A stretch of 64,000 nucleotides of DNA from Anaerolineales bacterium (GTDB lineage: Bacteria; Chloroflexota; Anaerolineae; Anaerolineales; UBA11579): positions 1,144,179-1,208,178 of the forward strand of contig CP075367.1 in NCBI GenBank assembly GCA_019454165.1. Direction: 5' to 3'. Made by a program: the position numbers and the translations under genes. The stretch's first letter is position 1; the number at the start of each line of letters is the position of its first letter. Under the pieces are notes generated by a model that made no database searches, was not told where the DNA came from, and saw only the letters and a program-made list of their open reading frames with translations. Positions 38,757 through 47,220 of the stretch are shown piece after piece.

Positions 38757-39355
38757 GGGTTTCCAGTAAGACGAAATTTATCGGGCAATAGTTCCGCGAA
38801 CCCCTGCAGGCATTCCTGCATGCGGCTGCGGGCCCGCGCCAGGCGGCTCTTCACCGTGCCGAGTGGGCGTTTGACGATCTCGGCCACCTCGCCATACTCC
38901 ATGCCCTGCACGTCAATGAGCACCACCGCGGTGCGGAATTCTTCTTCGAGCTGGTTCAGGCAACGCTGGATCGCCGCGTTCAGTTCCACCCGCTCGGCCA
39001 GTTCTTCGGGGCTCTCGCCCGGGTCGGCCATCCATGACGGGTCGGGCGCGTCTTCGCCATCCAACGGCTCAGGCTCCAGCGGAGTCTGCGGGCGGCGCTT
39101 TTGGCGGCGCAGCTCATCGTAGCTGCCGTTGGTGACGATGCGTAGCAGCCAGGCCTTGAAGGAGCCGCCCTTGTAGCTGCGCAAATTGCGATAGGCGGAA
39201 ATGAACGCCTCTTGCGTGGCGTCTTGCGCGCCGGCGTCATCACCCAGCAGGCGATAGGCCACGTTGTAGGCCAGCCCTTGGTAGGTGATCACCAGGCGAT
39301 TGAAAGCGTCAAGGTCGCCCGATTGGGCGGCCTGGATCAGCTGCTCTTCGTTCAA
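38753..39355 (-). CDS. ECF-type RNA polymerase sigma factor
   Basis: The start is TTG at 39355, behind AAGGAAA, giving 200 residues. Region 2 reads DAFNRLVITYQGLAYNVAYRLLGDDAGAQDATQEAFISAY, and region 4 reads LEEEFRTAVVLIDVQGMEYGEVAEIV...GTVKSRLARARSRM. It directs transcription of an envelope-stress or other regulon when released by the downstream anti-sigma factor. TTGA overlaps the stop of the DUF3054 gene, so all three genes are coupled. Confidence 0.93.
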   Translation of the reverse strand: MNEEQLIQAAQSGDLDAFNRLVITYQGLAYNVAYRLLGDDAGAQDATQEAFISAYRNLRSYKGGSFKAWLLRIVTNGSYDELRRQKRRPQTPLEPEPLDGEDAPDPSWMADPGESPEELAERVELNAAIQRCLNQLEEEFRTAVVLIDVQGMEYGEVAEIVKRPLGTVKSRLARARSRMQECLQGFAELLPDKFRLTGNP

Positions 39356-39714
39356 GATTTCCTTTTGGCAAAAATCAGTAGGTAAAGTGCGCGCCAGACC
39401 ATCAACACGAGGGCCAGGCCGGCGGCGGTGATGGCGGTGAAGAGCGGCAGCGCCACGCCGCCCAGCCAGGCGGCCCGCAGCACCGCGCCCAAGGGCGCGG
39501 CCAGCAGCATGGCCGGCACTACGCTCAGGATGCTGCGCCAGGTGGGCGGCGCCCACTGGTTGAGGTAGTAGCCCGCCAGCGCCCAGGCCAGGCCGAAGGG
39601 CACTAGATTGGGCAGCAAGCGTGACGAGTCGCTTTCATGAAAGCCAAGACCCACGATCATGAAGGCCAGAATCAAAAGGGCATCGCCCAGCATTAGAATG
39701 TGGTTTGATCTCAT
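39352..39714 (-). CDS. DUF3054 membrane protein
   Basis: The start at 39714 (MRSNHILMLGDALLIL) gives 120 residues with four membrane segments, the DUF3054 size. The function is unknown. It is the first gene of the operon with the sigma and anti-sigma factors, so it could be a sensor or simply co-transcribed. A TAAACT box lies about 10 nt upstream. Confidence 0.8.
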   Translation of the reverse strand: MRSNHILMLGDALLILAFMIVGLGFHESDSSRLLPNLVPFGLAWALAGYYLNQWAPPTWRSILSVVPAMLLAAPLGAVLRAAWLGGVALPLFTAITAAGLALVLMVWRALYLLIFAKRKS

Positions 39715-39772
39715 GTATGCAAGTTTAATCCATTCGGGTACTGCGCGTTTTGAAAGCAACTGAGGAAGTGGA

Positions 39773-40447
39773 ATGAGCGAGCGTTTTAACGCAGCGGCGG
39801 TGAAAGCCGTCTTTCTGGATGTAGACGGCACCCTGCGCGACACGGATGACCATTACGCCAGCCTGTTCGAGCGCGCCCTGCGCCCGCTGGCGGGCGCAAC
39901 CCGCGCCCCGCGGCTGGCCCGCCGCATGGTGATGCGGCTGGAGAAGCCGGGCAACGACGCCCTGGGTTTGCTGGATGCGCTCGGCCTGGATGGGCCGGTC
40001 GGCCGCCTGATGGAAGCCATCGCCCGCCGCCGCCCGCCGCGCCCGGTGGAGCCACACCTGATCGCGGGCGTGCCGGCCGCAGTCGCCGCGCTGGCCGCCC
40101 GTTACCCGCTGGCGGTCATCACGGTGCGCGGCGCCAGCGCCACGCAGGCTTTCTTACAGGCCAGCGGGCTGGCCGAGCACATCCCGCTGGTGGTGCACGG
40201 CCTCAGCACGCGGCGCACCAAGCCTTCCGCCGAACCAGTGCTGCATGCCTGCGCGCACTACGGCCTGCCGGCGGCGGAATGCGTGATGGTGGGCGATACC
40301 ACGGTGGACATCCTGGCCGCCAAGCGGGCAGGCGCGCAGGCGATCGGCGTGCTCTCAGGCTTTGGCGAGGAAGATGAGCTGCGCCAGGCGGGGGCGGATC
40401 TGATCCTCCCGTCCGTGGCGGAGCTGCCCGCCGCGTTGGGGCTCTAG
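39773..40447 (+). CDS. HAD-superfamily phosphatase
   Basis: The 224-residue protein has nucleophile motif FLDVDGTLRDT (Asp about 15 and 17), a Thr/Ser block in VITVRGAS, Lys in RRTKPS and the acidic MVGDTTVDILAAKRAG, the layout of phosphoglycolate-phosphatase-like HADs with an inserted helical cap. Substrate unknown. AGGAAG lies before the ATG. It is divergent from the DUF3054 operon and followed by a repeat-rich gap. Confidence 0.87.
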   Translation: MSERFNAAAVKAVFLDVDGTLRDTDDHYASLFERALRPLAGATRAPRLARRMVMRLEKPGNDALGLLDALGLDGPVGRLMEAIARRRPPRPVEPHLIAGVPAAVAALAARYPLAVITVRGASATQAFLQASGLAEHIPLVVHGLSTRRTKPSAEPVLHACAHYGLPAAECVMVGDTTVDILAAKRAGAQAIGVLSGFGEEDELRQAGADLILPSVAELPAALGL

Positions 40448-40493
40448 TCACACTGTCAGGGAGCGCAACATTGCTGCGCCCCATGCCACCGTG

Positions 40494-40575
40494 TCATTCT
40501 GACCGGGTTTGAGAAACCAGACCGGATCGCCGAAGCTAGATTAGGGAAGAATCCTTGCTGGCATGTCTTCTATGC
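40494..40575 (+). repeat. 82-bp dispersed repeat, copy 1 (TCATTCTGACCGGG family)
   Basis: Runs from TCATTCTGACCGGGTTT to TCTTCTATGC and aligns without gaps in length with 57180-57261. Conserved blocks include GATCGCCGAA and GAATCCTT. The 40448-40762 gap holds no gene; it consists of this unit plus the two palindromes listed next and about 85 nt of unremarkable sequence before the TPR gene stop. Confidence 0.75.
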
Positions 40576-40616
40576 AGCGTATCTTTGTGAATCACAAATG
40601 GTCATTGCATAGAAGA
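40566..40616. repeat. Nested palindrome
   Basis: Outer arms TCTTCTATGCA (40566-40576) and TGCATAGAAGA (40606-40616) enclose an inner TTTGTG/CACAAA palindrome at 40584-40598. It could form a long hairpin or cruciform. Confidence 0.75.
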
Positions 40617-40647
40617 TAGGCATGGGGGATTGTCATTGCTAGGCCGC

Positions 40648-40676
40648 GTAGGGGCGGGTCTTAGACCCGCCCCTAC
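40648..40676. repeat. GTAGGGGCGGGTC palindrome
   Basis: Perfect 13-bp arms with a TTA loop. This type of GC-rich hairpin is scattered in several bacterial phyla; there is no T-run, so it is not a standard terminator. Confidence 0.8.
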
Positions 40677-40762
40677 CGAGTCAATGTTGAACTCCTGCCA
40701 GCTGGCATAAAACTCAATACGGAATCGCGTAGAGCGCAGCGTGCTGCGCCAGATGACAGTGC

Positions 40763-43084
40763 TTACTTGCTCAAACGCTGCAGGAACTGCTGGTAGCGCT
40801 CCGGGTTGGGCGGGTTGAGCGCCAGGATGGCGCGCACTGCCACCTTGGCGCCTTCGCGGTCGCCAGCTTCTACTAGAAGCTGGCCGACGGTGTTCCAGGC
40901 CTTGATGGCATCTCCGCGCTTGCCCATTTGTTGATAGTGCTCCGCCAGGCGGCGGTAGCCCAGGATGAAGCGCGGGTTCTCGTCCACCAACGTAGCCAGG
41001 AAGGTGCCGGCCTCTTCATCGCGGCCGCGGCTGTTGAGATACGAAAGATAGTTCTCGAGTTCCCCGTTGGCTTTGCCCTCCTGGCTCAGGCGTAGGTTGA
41101 GCTGCACCAGGTTCAGGCGGGCGGTCTCGTCGTCCGGCGCCAGGCTGCGGATCTGCTCGTAGACCAGCAGGCCCTTGCGCCAATCCAAACGCTGCAAGTC
41201 AATATCCGCCATCTGGTGCAGCACCTGCACGTTCCAGGCCGCGTCCACCTCGGCACCCTGCGCAAGGCGCAGGGCTTTCTCGTAGGTGTCGCGCGCCTTG
41301 TCGAGCTGCGCCAGGCGGTAGTACACATCCGCCAGCTCCAGGTTCTGGCTGGCGGCTTGCTGCAGCTGGCCGTTGGCGGCCAGCTGCTCGATCAGGCGCA
41401 GGCGCGCATCCACATCCAAAGGGGAAACCGAGACGATGCGCTCGTAAGTCTGGGTGGCGCGGTCTTTGTCGCCGCGCGAGGAATAGACCCGCGCCACGAT
41501 CGCCAGCTTTTCGGTGGCTTGCTGCGGGCGGTCGCTGAGCAGCAACAGCTCGGCCATGTGGACATGCAGGGGCAGGTAGCTGGGCGAGAACTCCAGCGCG
41601 CCGTAGGCTTCTTCCATGGCAGCGCGCAGGTGGCCCTGGCGTGAGATCTGGTTGATGCGCCCCAGCGCATCAACCAGGCGGGCGCTGTTGGCATGCGTCA
41701 GGATCTCGGCCACCGGCGTGGCGGCCGAGGAGCCGGGCTTGATCGGCAACTGGCCGCGGGCCTCGTTCACGCCGGTGCGCCAGTTGGGGCGCATCAGCAG
41801 ATAACGAATGTTGTCAGACAGCAGGGCGGTGGCCTGCGCGTCTTCGTTGGCAGCCGCCTTTTGGATCAGCGGCTGGTAGGCCGCCCGCAGCGCAGGCGCC
41901 TTCTCAGGGTCCACCACGGCGCTGTCGGCCAGCGCCAGCGCCTGCAGATACTCCAGCACCGCGTCGTGGGTCTTGCCCTGCTCGCGCAGGTAGTTGGCGA
42001 TCAGCAGCCGGCAGGCCAGCGCGTAGTCCGCGTGCTCCACGGCGCGCTGGAAGCTGCGCTGGGCGCTCTCGGCGCGGCCCATCTTGTCGAGCAAAATGCC
42101 CAGGTTGAAATGCGCGGCGGGATGGTCGAGCCCGGCGTCAATCGTGCCCTTCAATTCTTCGGCGGTCTCTTTGTCGTGCTTGCGGGTTTCGTGCTCGATG
42201 GCCTTCGACAGATGGCGCACGATGGCGCGCTCGTCAAAGCCACGCGCCATCACACTGCGCGCCAGGTCTTGCAGCGCGCCTTTGCGTTTTTCGGGCTCCA
42301 GCGGCGTCAGATCGAACAGCATGGCGGCCAGCGCCTGCAGTGAGCGCTGGGTGGCTTCCTCGATCGGGTCGGGGCCGTCTTCGAAGCTGTGCAGGGCCGC
42401 CTGGAAGGCGGCCGGGCGCGGGCTGCCAGCCGGCAGGCGCAGCGGGCCGGTGGCCGAACCCATGCGCAGCGGCTTGGGCAGGGTCTTGAAGGCTTTGAGC
42501 ATCGCCACCGCGTCCTGGGCGTCCTTGCTCTTGGGGTTCAAGCGCAGGGCGTGCTCGCCCGAGGCGCGGGCGTCTTCGATCTGGCCGGCGTGCTGCTGCA
42601 GGGCGGCCATGGCGATGTATTCGGTGATGGCTTGCGGCGTGCGGCCCAGGCGTTCGTACACCAGCGCCAGGCGGCTGTGGGCGTCAATGTTCTCCGGTTC
42701 CAAGCGCACGACGCGGGTCCAGTTGTTGATGGCTTTGTCGGCATCCCGCAGGCTGAGGTACAGCTCAGCGGCCCGCATGGAGAACTGGATGGCTTCTTCC
42801 TTGCGGCCGGTGGTCTTGAAAATATCGGCCATCTTTTCGATGGGCAAAGGGTCTTCGGGGGCCAGACGGGAGGCCCGGCGATAGAGCTCCAACGCCTGCT
42901 CCAGGTTGCCGAGCTCGTAGTGGGCCAGCGCCAGGCTGTTGAGGCAGGGCGGGTTGTCGGGGAACTCTTGCAGGGCGCGGGCATAGTGCTCCACGGCCTC
43001 CTGCCAGCGGCCCTCCCAGGCGGCGGAGTGCCCCTGGTTCATGGAAAGGCGAAAGACGTCTTCGTTACCGAGCGGGGAAACCAT
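40763..43084 (-). CDS. Large tetratricopeptide-repeat protein
   Basis: The 773-residue protein is almost wholly built of TPR-type helix pairs, such as EAVEHYARALQEFPDNPPCLNSLALAHYELG, EQALELYRRASRLAPEDP and DAIKAWNTVGQLLVEAGDREGA. A less regular stretch lies around 210-260. There is no signal peptide or membrane segment, so it is a cytoplasmic scaffold. It is transcribed alone. The partner proteins cannot be deduced. Confidence 0.88.
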   Translation of the reverse strand: MVSPLGNEDVFRLSMNQGHSAAWEGRWQEAVEHYARALQEFPDNPPCLNSLALAHYELGNLEQALELYRRASRLAPEDPLPIEKMADIFKTTGRKEEAIQFSMRAAELYLSLRDADKAINNWTRVVRLEPENIDAHSRLALVYERLGRTPQAITEYIAMAALQQHAGQIEDARASGEHALRLNPKSKDAQDAVAMLKAFKTLPKPLRMGSATGPLRLPAGSPRPAAFQAALHSFEDGPDPIEEATQRSLQALAAMLFDLTPLEPEKRKGALQDLARSVMARGFDERAIVRHLSKAIEHETRKHDKETAEELKGTIDAGLDHPAAHFNLGILLDKMGRAESAQRSFQRAVEHADYALACRLLIANYLREQGKTHDAVLEYLQALALADSAVVDPEKAPALRAAYQPLIQKAAANEDAQATALLSDNIRYLLMRPNWRTGVNEARGQLPIKPGSSAATPVAEILTHANSARLVDALGRINQISRQGHLRAAMEEAYGALEFSPSYLPLHVHMAELLLLSDRPQQATEKLAIVARVYSSRGDKDRATQTYERIVSVSPLDVDARLRLIEQLAANGQLQQAASQNLELADVYYRLAQLDKARDTYEKALRLAQGAEVDAAWNVQVLHQMADIDLQRLDWRKGLLVYEQIRSLAPDDETARLNLVQLNLRLSQEGKANGELENYLSYLNSRGRDEEAGTFLATLVDENPRFILGYRRLAEHYQQMGKRGDAIKAWNTVGQLLVEAGDREGAKVAVRAILALNPPNPERYQQFLQRLSK

Positions 43085-43135
43085 AGGTGTATTGCAAAAA
43101 GTCTAGCACAATCTATGCGAGTTGTTGTTGGCGCA

Positions 43136-43163
43136 AAAAAGCGGCGCAACAGCGCCGCTTTTT
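43136..43163. terminator. Intrinsic terminator after the LCP gene
   Basis: AAAAAGCGGCGC and its complement around an AACA loop; on the minus strand it begins 2 nt past the LCP stop codon. Confidence 0.9.
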
Positions 43164-43164
43164 G

Positions 43165-44562
43165 TTACTGGCTTGGGGGAGTCCACTCCGGGCCGATAAT
43201 GACCTCAACGTCCACCTGGCTGTTGGGATCATAGCGGCTGTAGATATTGCCCGGGGTCACCCGCATCAGCTCCACCAGGTACTGTAGCGTGTACGGGTTG
43301 CCCGTATAGTCGATCAGGGTAGTGGCGCCAACCTGGTTGGCGTTGCCCGTGCTGACCACGTTGAAGCCCTGGGCCAGCAAGTAAGCCCGTGTGGTGTCGG
43401 CCAGGCCACCGATGCCGGAGCCGTTGTTGACCACGATGCTGGCCGCCTCGGCCTGCATGTTGGCCTGGGAGCCGCTGTTGATGGCGACGACGCTGCGGGC
43501 CGCGCTGGTGTTGAACAGGGTGTCACGCAGAGTACGGATGTTCTCGGTGATCGGCTTGAGGATCGACAACCCATCCGGCGAGGTGCCCAGGGTTACATAA
43601 TCCGGCGGTGCGATGACGGCTTGGGTGATCTCGCTGGGGTCGATGTTGCGCAGGGTCCAGCCGAGCGAGAACATCTCGTCCAGGGTCATGTTGGTGTTCA
43701 CGCCGCTGGAGAGGTCTTGATAGATCTCAAAGCCGCGTGAGATCAGCAGGTTGCGCACATCATTGCGCATCAACTGCTGGCGGATGGCCAGGATCACTTC
43801 CTGCTGGCGGCGGGCGCGGTCAAAATCACCGTCTTCACTGTGGCGGGCGCGCGCATAGGCCAGGGCGTAGTTGCCTGGCAGCACCTGGCGGCCGCGCTCG
43901 ATGCGCACCGGATACTCCTCGCCGATCAGTTGCACGTCAATGCTGTTCTTGATGTCCATCTTGACGCCGCCGATCAGATCAATGAAACGCTCGAAGGCGT
44001 TGAAATCGATCTGGCCGTAGTAGTTGATCTTGATGCCGAGGAACTGCTCCACGGTCTTGACCGCCAGGCCCGGGCCGCCGCCGGGCAGGCGGGCGCCTTC
44101 ACCCAGTTGGTAGGCGGCGTTGATCTTGTTGTGTCCAAAGCCGGGCACATCCACCCACAGGTCACGCGGGATGGACAGCATGCCGGCTGTGCCGGTCACG
44201 GGGTCGTAAGTGAAGATGATCATCGAGTCGGTGCGCGGCGGGCCGTCGCCAGACGCCCAGTCACGCGCATCCAGGCCCATCAGCAGAATGTTGACGCGCG
44301 AGGTGCCGTCCCATTCCTCCAGGGTCGCCGTCAGGTTCTGGGCCACCGCCGGCGGGCCGGCCTCGGGCTGCTCGTTGGATTGCAGCAAGGCCAGGCCGGG
44401 CAGGCTGAATGAGGTCGTGCTGACAATGAACTGGCGCATCAGGCTGAAGGCGGCAACCGCGCTGGCCAGGGTGGCCAGCACGAACGCCACCGCCAGGCCC
44501 TTTTGCACGCGGCTGAGGGAGCTGAAGCTCTCGGCAAGTCGTTTAAAGAGTGGTTTTTTCAT
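43165..44562 (-). CDS. LytR-CpsA-Psr (LCP) family protein with LytR_C domain
   Basis: The 465-residue protein has a short basic N-terminus, one membrane segment (about 22-45) and the LCP catalytic domain: VNILLMGLDARDW, RTDSMIIFTYDP, MLSIPRDLWVDVPG, INAAYQLG and YARARHSEDGDFDRARRQQ. A C-terminal LytR_C domain follows (about 370-460, SIVVNNGSGIGGLADTTRAYL). LCP enzymes attach undecaprenyl-linked glycopolymers to the cell wall. It is single-copy here, with its own terminator. Confidence 0.93.
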   Translation of the reverse strand: MKKPLFKRLAESFSSLSRVQKGLAVAFVLATLASAVAAFSLMRQFIVSTTSFSLPGLALLQSNEQPEAGPPAVAQNLTATLEEWDGTSRVNILLMGLDARDWASGDGPPRTDSMIIFTYDPVTGTAGMLSIPRDLWVDVPGFGHNKINAAYQLGEGARLPGGGPGLAVKTVEQFLGIKINYYGQIDFNAFERFIDLIGGVKMDIKNSIDVQLIGEEYPVRIERGRQVLPGNYALAYARARHSEDGDFDRARRQQEVILAIRQQLMRNDVRNLLISRGFEIYQDLSSGVNTNMTLDEMFSLGWTLRNIDPSEITQAVIAPPDYVTLGTSPDGLSILKPITENIRTLRDTLFNTSAARSVVAINSGSQANMQAEAASIVVNNGSGIGGLADTTRAYLLAQGFNVVSTGNANQVGATTLIDYTGNPYTLQYLVELMRVTPGNIYSRYDPNSQVDVEVIIGPEWTPPSQ

Positions 44563-44677
44563 AGTTTTAGCAACGAGGACGGATTATAGCATTTGGCCTT
44601 TTTAGCCGCATGAAAGCAGGGTTAGCCGCATTTTGGCCACATTTTGGGATGCAACTACAGTGCCAAAAGGGCAGGAC

Positions 44678-44683
44678 TATAAT
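44678..44683 (+). promoter_or_regulatory. -10 box of the PncC/NMNAT-like gene
   Basis: TATAAT 9 nt before the ATG at 44693, implying a leader of only a few nucleotides. Confidence 0.65.
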
Positions 44684-44692
44684 GTGGGCGCA

Positions 44693-45826
44693 ATGAACCC
44701 CCCGACACAGGCAATACAAGCGTTGTTCGCCAGCGGCAGCCAGGCCGCCCTGGCGGTCACCGGCGCCGGCTCGCAGGCCGTGCAGTGGCTGCTGGGCGTC
44801 GGCGGCGCCTCGGCCTTTGTGCTCGAGGCGCTGGTGCCGTATGCCTCCAAGTCCTTGCAAGACTATGTGGGCTTCTGGCCGCAAAAGTTCGTCGGCCCTA
44901 ACACGGCCCAGGCCATGGCGGCCGCCGCCTACACCCGGGCGCTGGCGGCCCAACCGCAGCCCGCGCCGGCCATCGGGCTGGGCTGCACCGCCACCATCGC
45001 CACCAGTTACGCCAAGCGCGGCGAGCACGGCGCGGTGGTGACCACCCATACCGCCGAGGCCGTACGCACTTACATCCTTAGCATTCAGAAGGGGCTGCGC
45101 CAGCGCGAGGGTGAGGAGCAGCTGGTGAGCATGCTGATCCTTACCGCGCTGCTGGAGGCGGCCGGCCAGCCGCGGCTGCCGCTGCCGCTGGCCGATGGCG
45201 ATGAGTTGCACGAGGAGCAGCAGCCGGCCAGCCAGCCGCTGGACGCACTGATGGCCGGCAAGGCCGGCAACGTGTTGGTGTATACGCCCGCCGCCTATGT
45301 GCAGGACGTGCCCTTCAGCGGGGCAATCCTCTCTGGCTCGTTCAACCCGATTCACGAGGGTCACTTGCTGCTGGCGCAGACCGCCCAGCGCAAGCTCAAC
45401 CGCCAGTTCGCCTTCGAGCTCTCGCTCGACAATGTGGAGAAGCCCAGCCTGAGCCGCGCCACCGTCGAGGAGCGCCTGACCCAGCCGCGCCTGCACGGGC
45501 AGCGCGTCCTGCTCAGCCGTGCGCCATTGTTCCGCGACAAAGCGGCCCTGTACCCCAACAGCGTCTTCGTGGTGGGCTACGACACCGCCCGCCGCCTGGT
45601 TGACCCCAAGTACACCGGCGGCGAGGCCGCCATGCTGGAAGCCTATGACTTCATCCGTGCCCAGGGCTGCAGCTTCCTGGTGGCCGGCCGCAAGGTGGAT
45701 GGCCGTTACTCCACCCTGGCCGACCTGGCGCTGCCGGCCAGCATTCAGGACCTGTTCGCCGCCCTGAGCGAAGATGAATTCAGGCTTGACCTGTCTTCAA
45801 CCCAGATCCGTAATCAGAAGAACTAA
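44693..45826 (+). CDS. CinA/PncC-like domain fused to nucleotidyltransferase (NMNAT-like)
   Basis: The start at 44693 gives 377 residues. The N-terminal half (about 1-150) resembles CinA C-terminal/PncC amidohydrolases: GAGSQAVQWLLGVGGASAFVLEALVPY, then GLGCTATIATSYAKRGEHGAVV. The C-terminal half is a cytidylyltransferase-fold domain with SGSFNPIHEGHL and a late LSSTQIR, the two ATP-binding signatures of nicotinamide/nicotinate mononucleotide adenylyltransferases. Together they suggest a bifunctional enzyme of NAD salvage. The pairing of the two activities in one chain is inferred from motifs. Confidence 0.75.
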   Translation: MNPPTQAIQALFASGSQAALAVTGAGSQAVQWLLGVGGASAFVLEALVPYASKSLQDYVGFWPQKFVGPNTAQAMAAAAYTRALAAQPQPAPAIGLGCTATIATSYAKRGEHGAVVTTHTAEAVRTYILSIQKGLRQREGEEQLVSMLILTALLEAAGQPRLPLPLADGDELHEEQQPASQPLDALMAGKAGNVLVYTPAAYVQDVPFSGAILSGSFNPIHEGHLLLAQTAQRKLNRQFAFELSLDNVEKPSLSRATVEERLTQPRLHGQRVLLSRAPLFRDKAALYPNSVFVVGYDTARRLVDPKYTGGEAAMLEAYDFIRAQGCSFLVAGRKVDGRYSTLADLALPASIQDLFAALSEDEFRLDLSSTQIRNQKN

Positions 45827-45830
45827 CGCC

Positions 45831-46304
45831 ATGCCCACATCCTTGCCACGCGCCACCTTTCGGCTGCTGCCCGCCGGCCTGCGCGACATCAGCGCCATCC
45901 GTGACCTCGAGCAGCTCAGCTTTCCGCTGGATGCCTGGCCGCTGATCGAGATGATCGGCGTGCTGAGCTTGCCCAATGTGCTGCGCTGGAAAGCGGTCGA
46001 AGGCGAGCGCGAGGAACTGGTGGGCTTCATCGCCGTGGATGTGCGCCGTCGCCAGAACATTGCCTGGATCGCCACAGTGGCCGTGCACCCCGAGCGCCGC
46101 GGCCAGGGTATCGGCGATGCCCTGATGGCCGAGGCCGAAACCGGCGTGGATGTGCCGCGCATGCGCCTCTCCACCCGCATGAGCAACGAAGCCGCCATCG
46201 CCCTGTATGAGAAGCGCGGTTACCAGCGCGTGGATGTGTGGCCGCGCTACTATGCCGGCGGCGAAGATGCGCTTGTAATGGAAAAGTGGCTGTATCACGA
46301 ATAA
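45831..46304 (+). CDS. GNAT-family N-acetyltransferase (RimI-like)
   Basis: The start at 45831 gives 157 residues. The acetyl-CoA loop is in VAVHPERRGQGIGDALM, followed by RLSTRMSNEAAIALYEKRGYQRV, the usual RimI-type end. It begins 4 nt after the PncC/NMNAT-like gene and is probably in the same transcript. The substrate may be a protein N-terminus or a small amine. Confidence 0.88.
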   Translation: MPTSLPRATFRLLPAGLRDISAIRDLEQLSFPLDAWPLIEMIGVLSLPNVLRWKAVEGEREELVGFIAVDVRRRQNIAWIATVAVHPERRGQGIGDALMAEAETGVDVPRMRLSTRMSNEAAIALYEKRGYQRVDVWPRYYAGGEDALVMEKWLYHE

Positions 46305-46330
46305 AAAATCCGCACGAAAGTGCGGATTTT
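46305..46330. terminator. Bidirectional terminator
   Basis: AAAATCCGCAC-GAAA-GTGCGGATTTT with A- and T-runs on the two sides, between the converging GNAT and HEAT-repeat genes. Confidence 0.93.
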
Positions 46331-46339
46331 CTTTTTTAG

Positions 46340-47131
46340 TTAGCGTCTCTTTGCCTTGGCTTTTGCTTTTGACTTCACTTTCGCCTTAGCTTTCGGTTTC
46401 GCTTTGGCCTTTGCTTTGGTCACTGGCTTCTTGGCCGCCGGCTTTTTAGCCGCCGCCTTCTTGGCCGGCTTGGCCTTCGCTTTGCTCTTGGCCGCTGGTT
46501 TGGCGCTGCCCGGCGCCTTGCTCACCAGCAGCTTGGTTTGCTGGATCTTCTTGTCGGATAGATCCCAGGTCTTGACTTCCCGGTTCACCAGGGTCTTGTG
46601 CTTCTTGGCAATGTCACGCAGGGCCGCGCCGATCGAGCGGCGCACGTACTCGCTCTCGTCAGCGCGCAGGCCGCGCAGCAGGTTGACCGCCGCTTCCGGG
46701 TTGGTCTTGAAGTAGGGGCGGGCGGTCCATACCCGCAGGCCCTCGGTCACCGCCCGGCGCACGCTCGGGTTGTCATCCCCCAGCCAGTCCTTGATGAGCG
46801 GCAGGCTCTCCTGGTAACCGGCCTTGGCGCAGATAATGTCCACGGTCTGGGCCAGGGCTTCCTGCACGCGGTAGTCAGGGTCACGGCTCACCCGCTGGCG
46901 CAGCAGCTTGAGCGTCTCAGGCATCTCGCCGGCCAGGTGGCCCAGCAGGTAGGTGGCCAGCATGCGCGCCTGGTACACCGGCGACTCAAGCAGGTCTTTA
47001 GCCAGATCCAGCGCTTTGAGCGGCGACTCTTTCTTGATGGTCTGCTCAGCCAGGCGCTGCAACTGCGGGTAGCTTACGCTGGCCTTGGAGATCTTTTGGA
47101 TCAGGGCGTCTAGTTTTGTTTTGGCAACCAT
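46340..47131 (-). CDS. HEAT-repeat protein (AlkD-like) with Lys/Ala-rich tail
   Basis: The start at 47131 (MVAKTKLDALIQ) gives 263 residues. Residues about 10-190 form ARM/HEAT-like helix pairs similar to DNA alkylation repair (AlkD/AlkC-type) proteins: MLATYLLGHLAGEMPETLKLLRQRVSRDPDYRVQEALAQ, then WLGDDNPSVRRAVTEGLRVW. The last 60 residues are nearly all Lys and Ala, like a histone H1 tail, and should bind DNA without sequence specificity. It could be a DNA repair glycosylase or a chromatin protein. Confidence 0.78.
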   Translation of the reverse strand: MVAKTKLDALIQKISKASVSYPQLQRLAEQTIKKESPLKALDLAKDLLESPVYQARMLATYLLGHLAGEMPETLKLLRQRVSRDPDYRVQEALAQTVDIICAKAGYQESLPLIKDWLGDDNPSVRRAVTEGLRVWTARPYFKTNPEAAVNLLRGLRADESEYVRRSIGAALRDIAKKHKTLVNREVKTWDLSDKKIQQTKLLVSKAPGSAKPAAKSKAKAKPAKKAAAKKPAAKKPVTKAKAKAKPKAKAKVKSKAKAKAKRR

Positions 47132-47153
47132 AAGCGTCTCTCTCTTTATACAA

Positions 47154-47178
47154 GTGGCGCAGCCTAAGGCTGCGCCAC
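47154..47178. terminator. Stem-loop after ilvE
   Basis: Perfect 11-bp arms GTGGCGCAGCC with a TAA loop, 43 nt past the ilvE stop on the minus strand. Only a short T-run follows, so it is a weak terminator at best; the minus-strand TATAAA for the HEAT gene lies next to it. Confidence 0.6.
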
Positions 47179-47220
47179 TTCGCATACTTGCATACTGTAC
47201 TGGTCAGCGCACCGTGCCGC

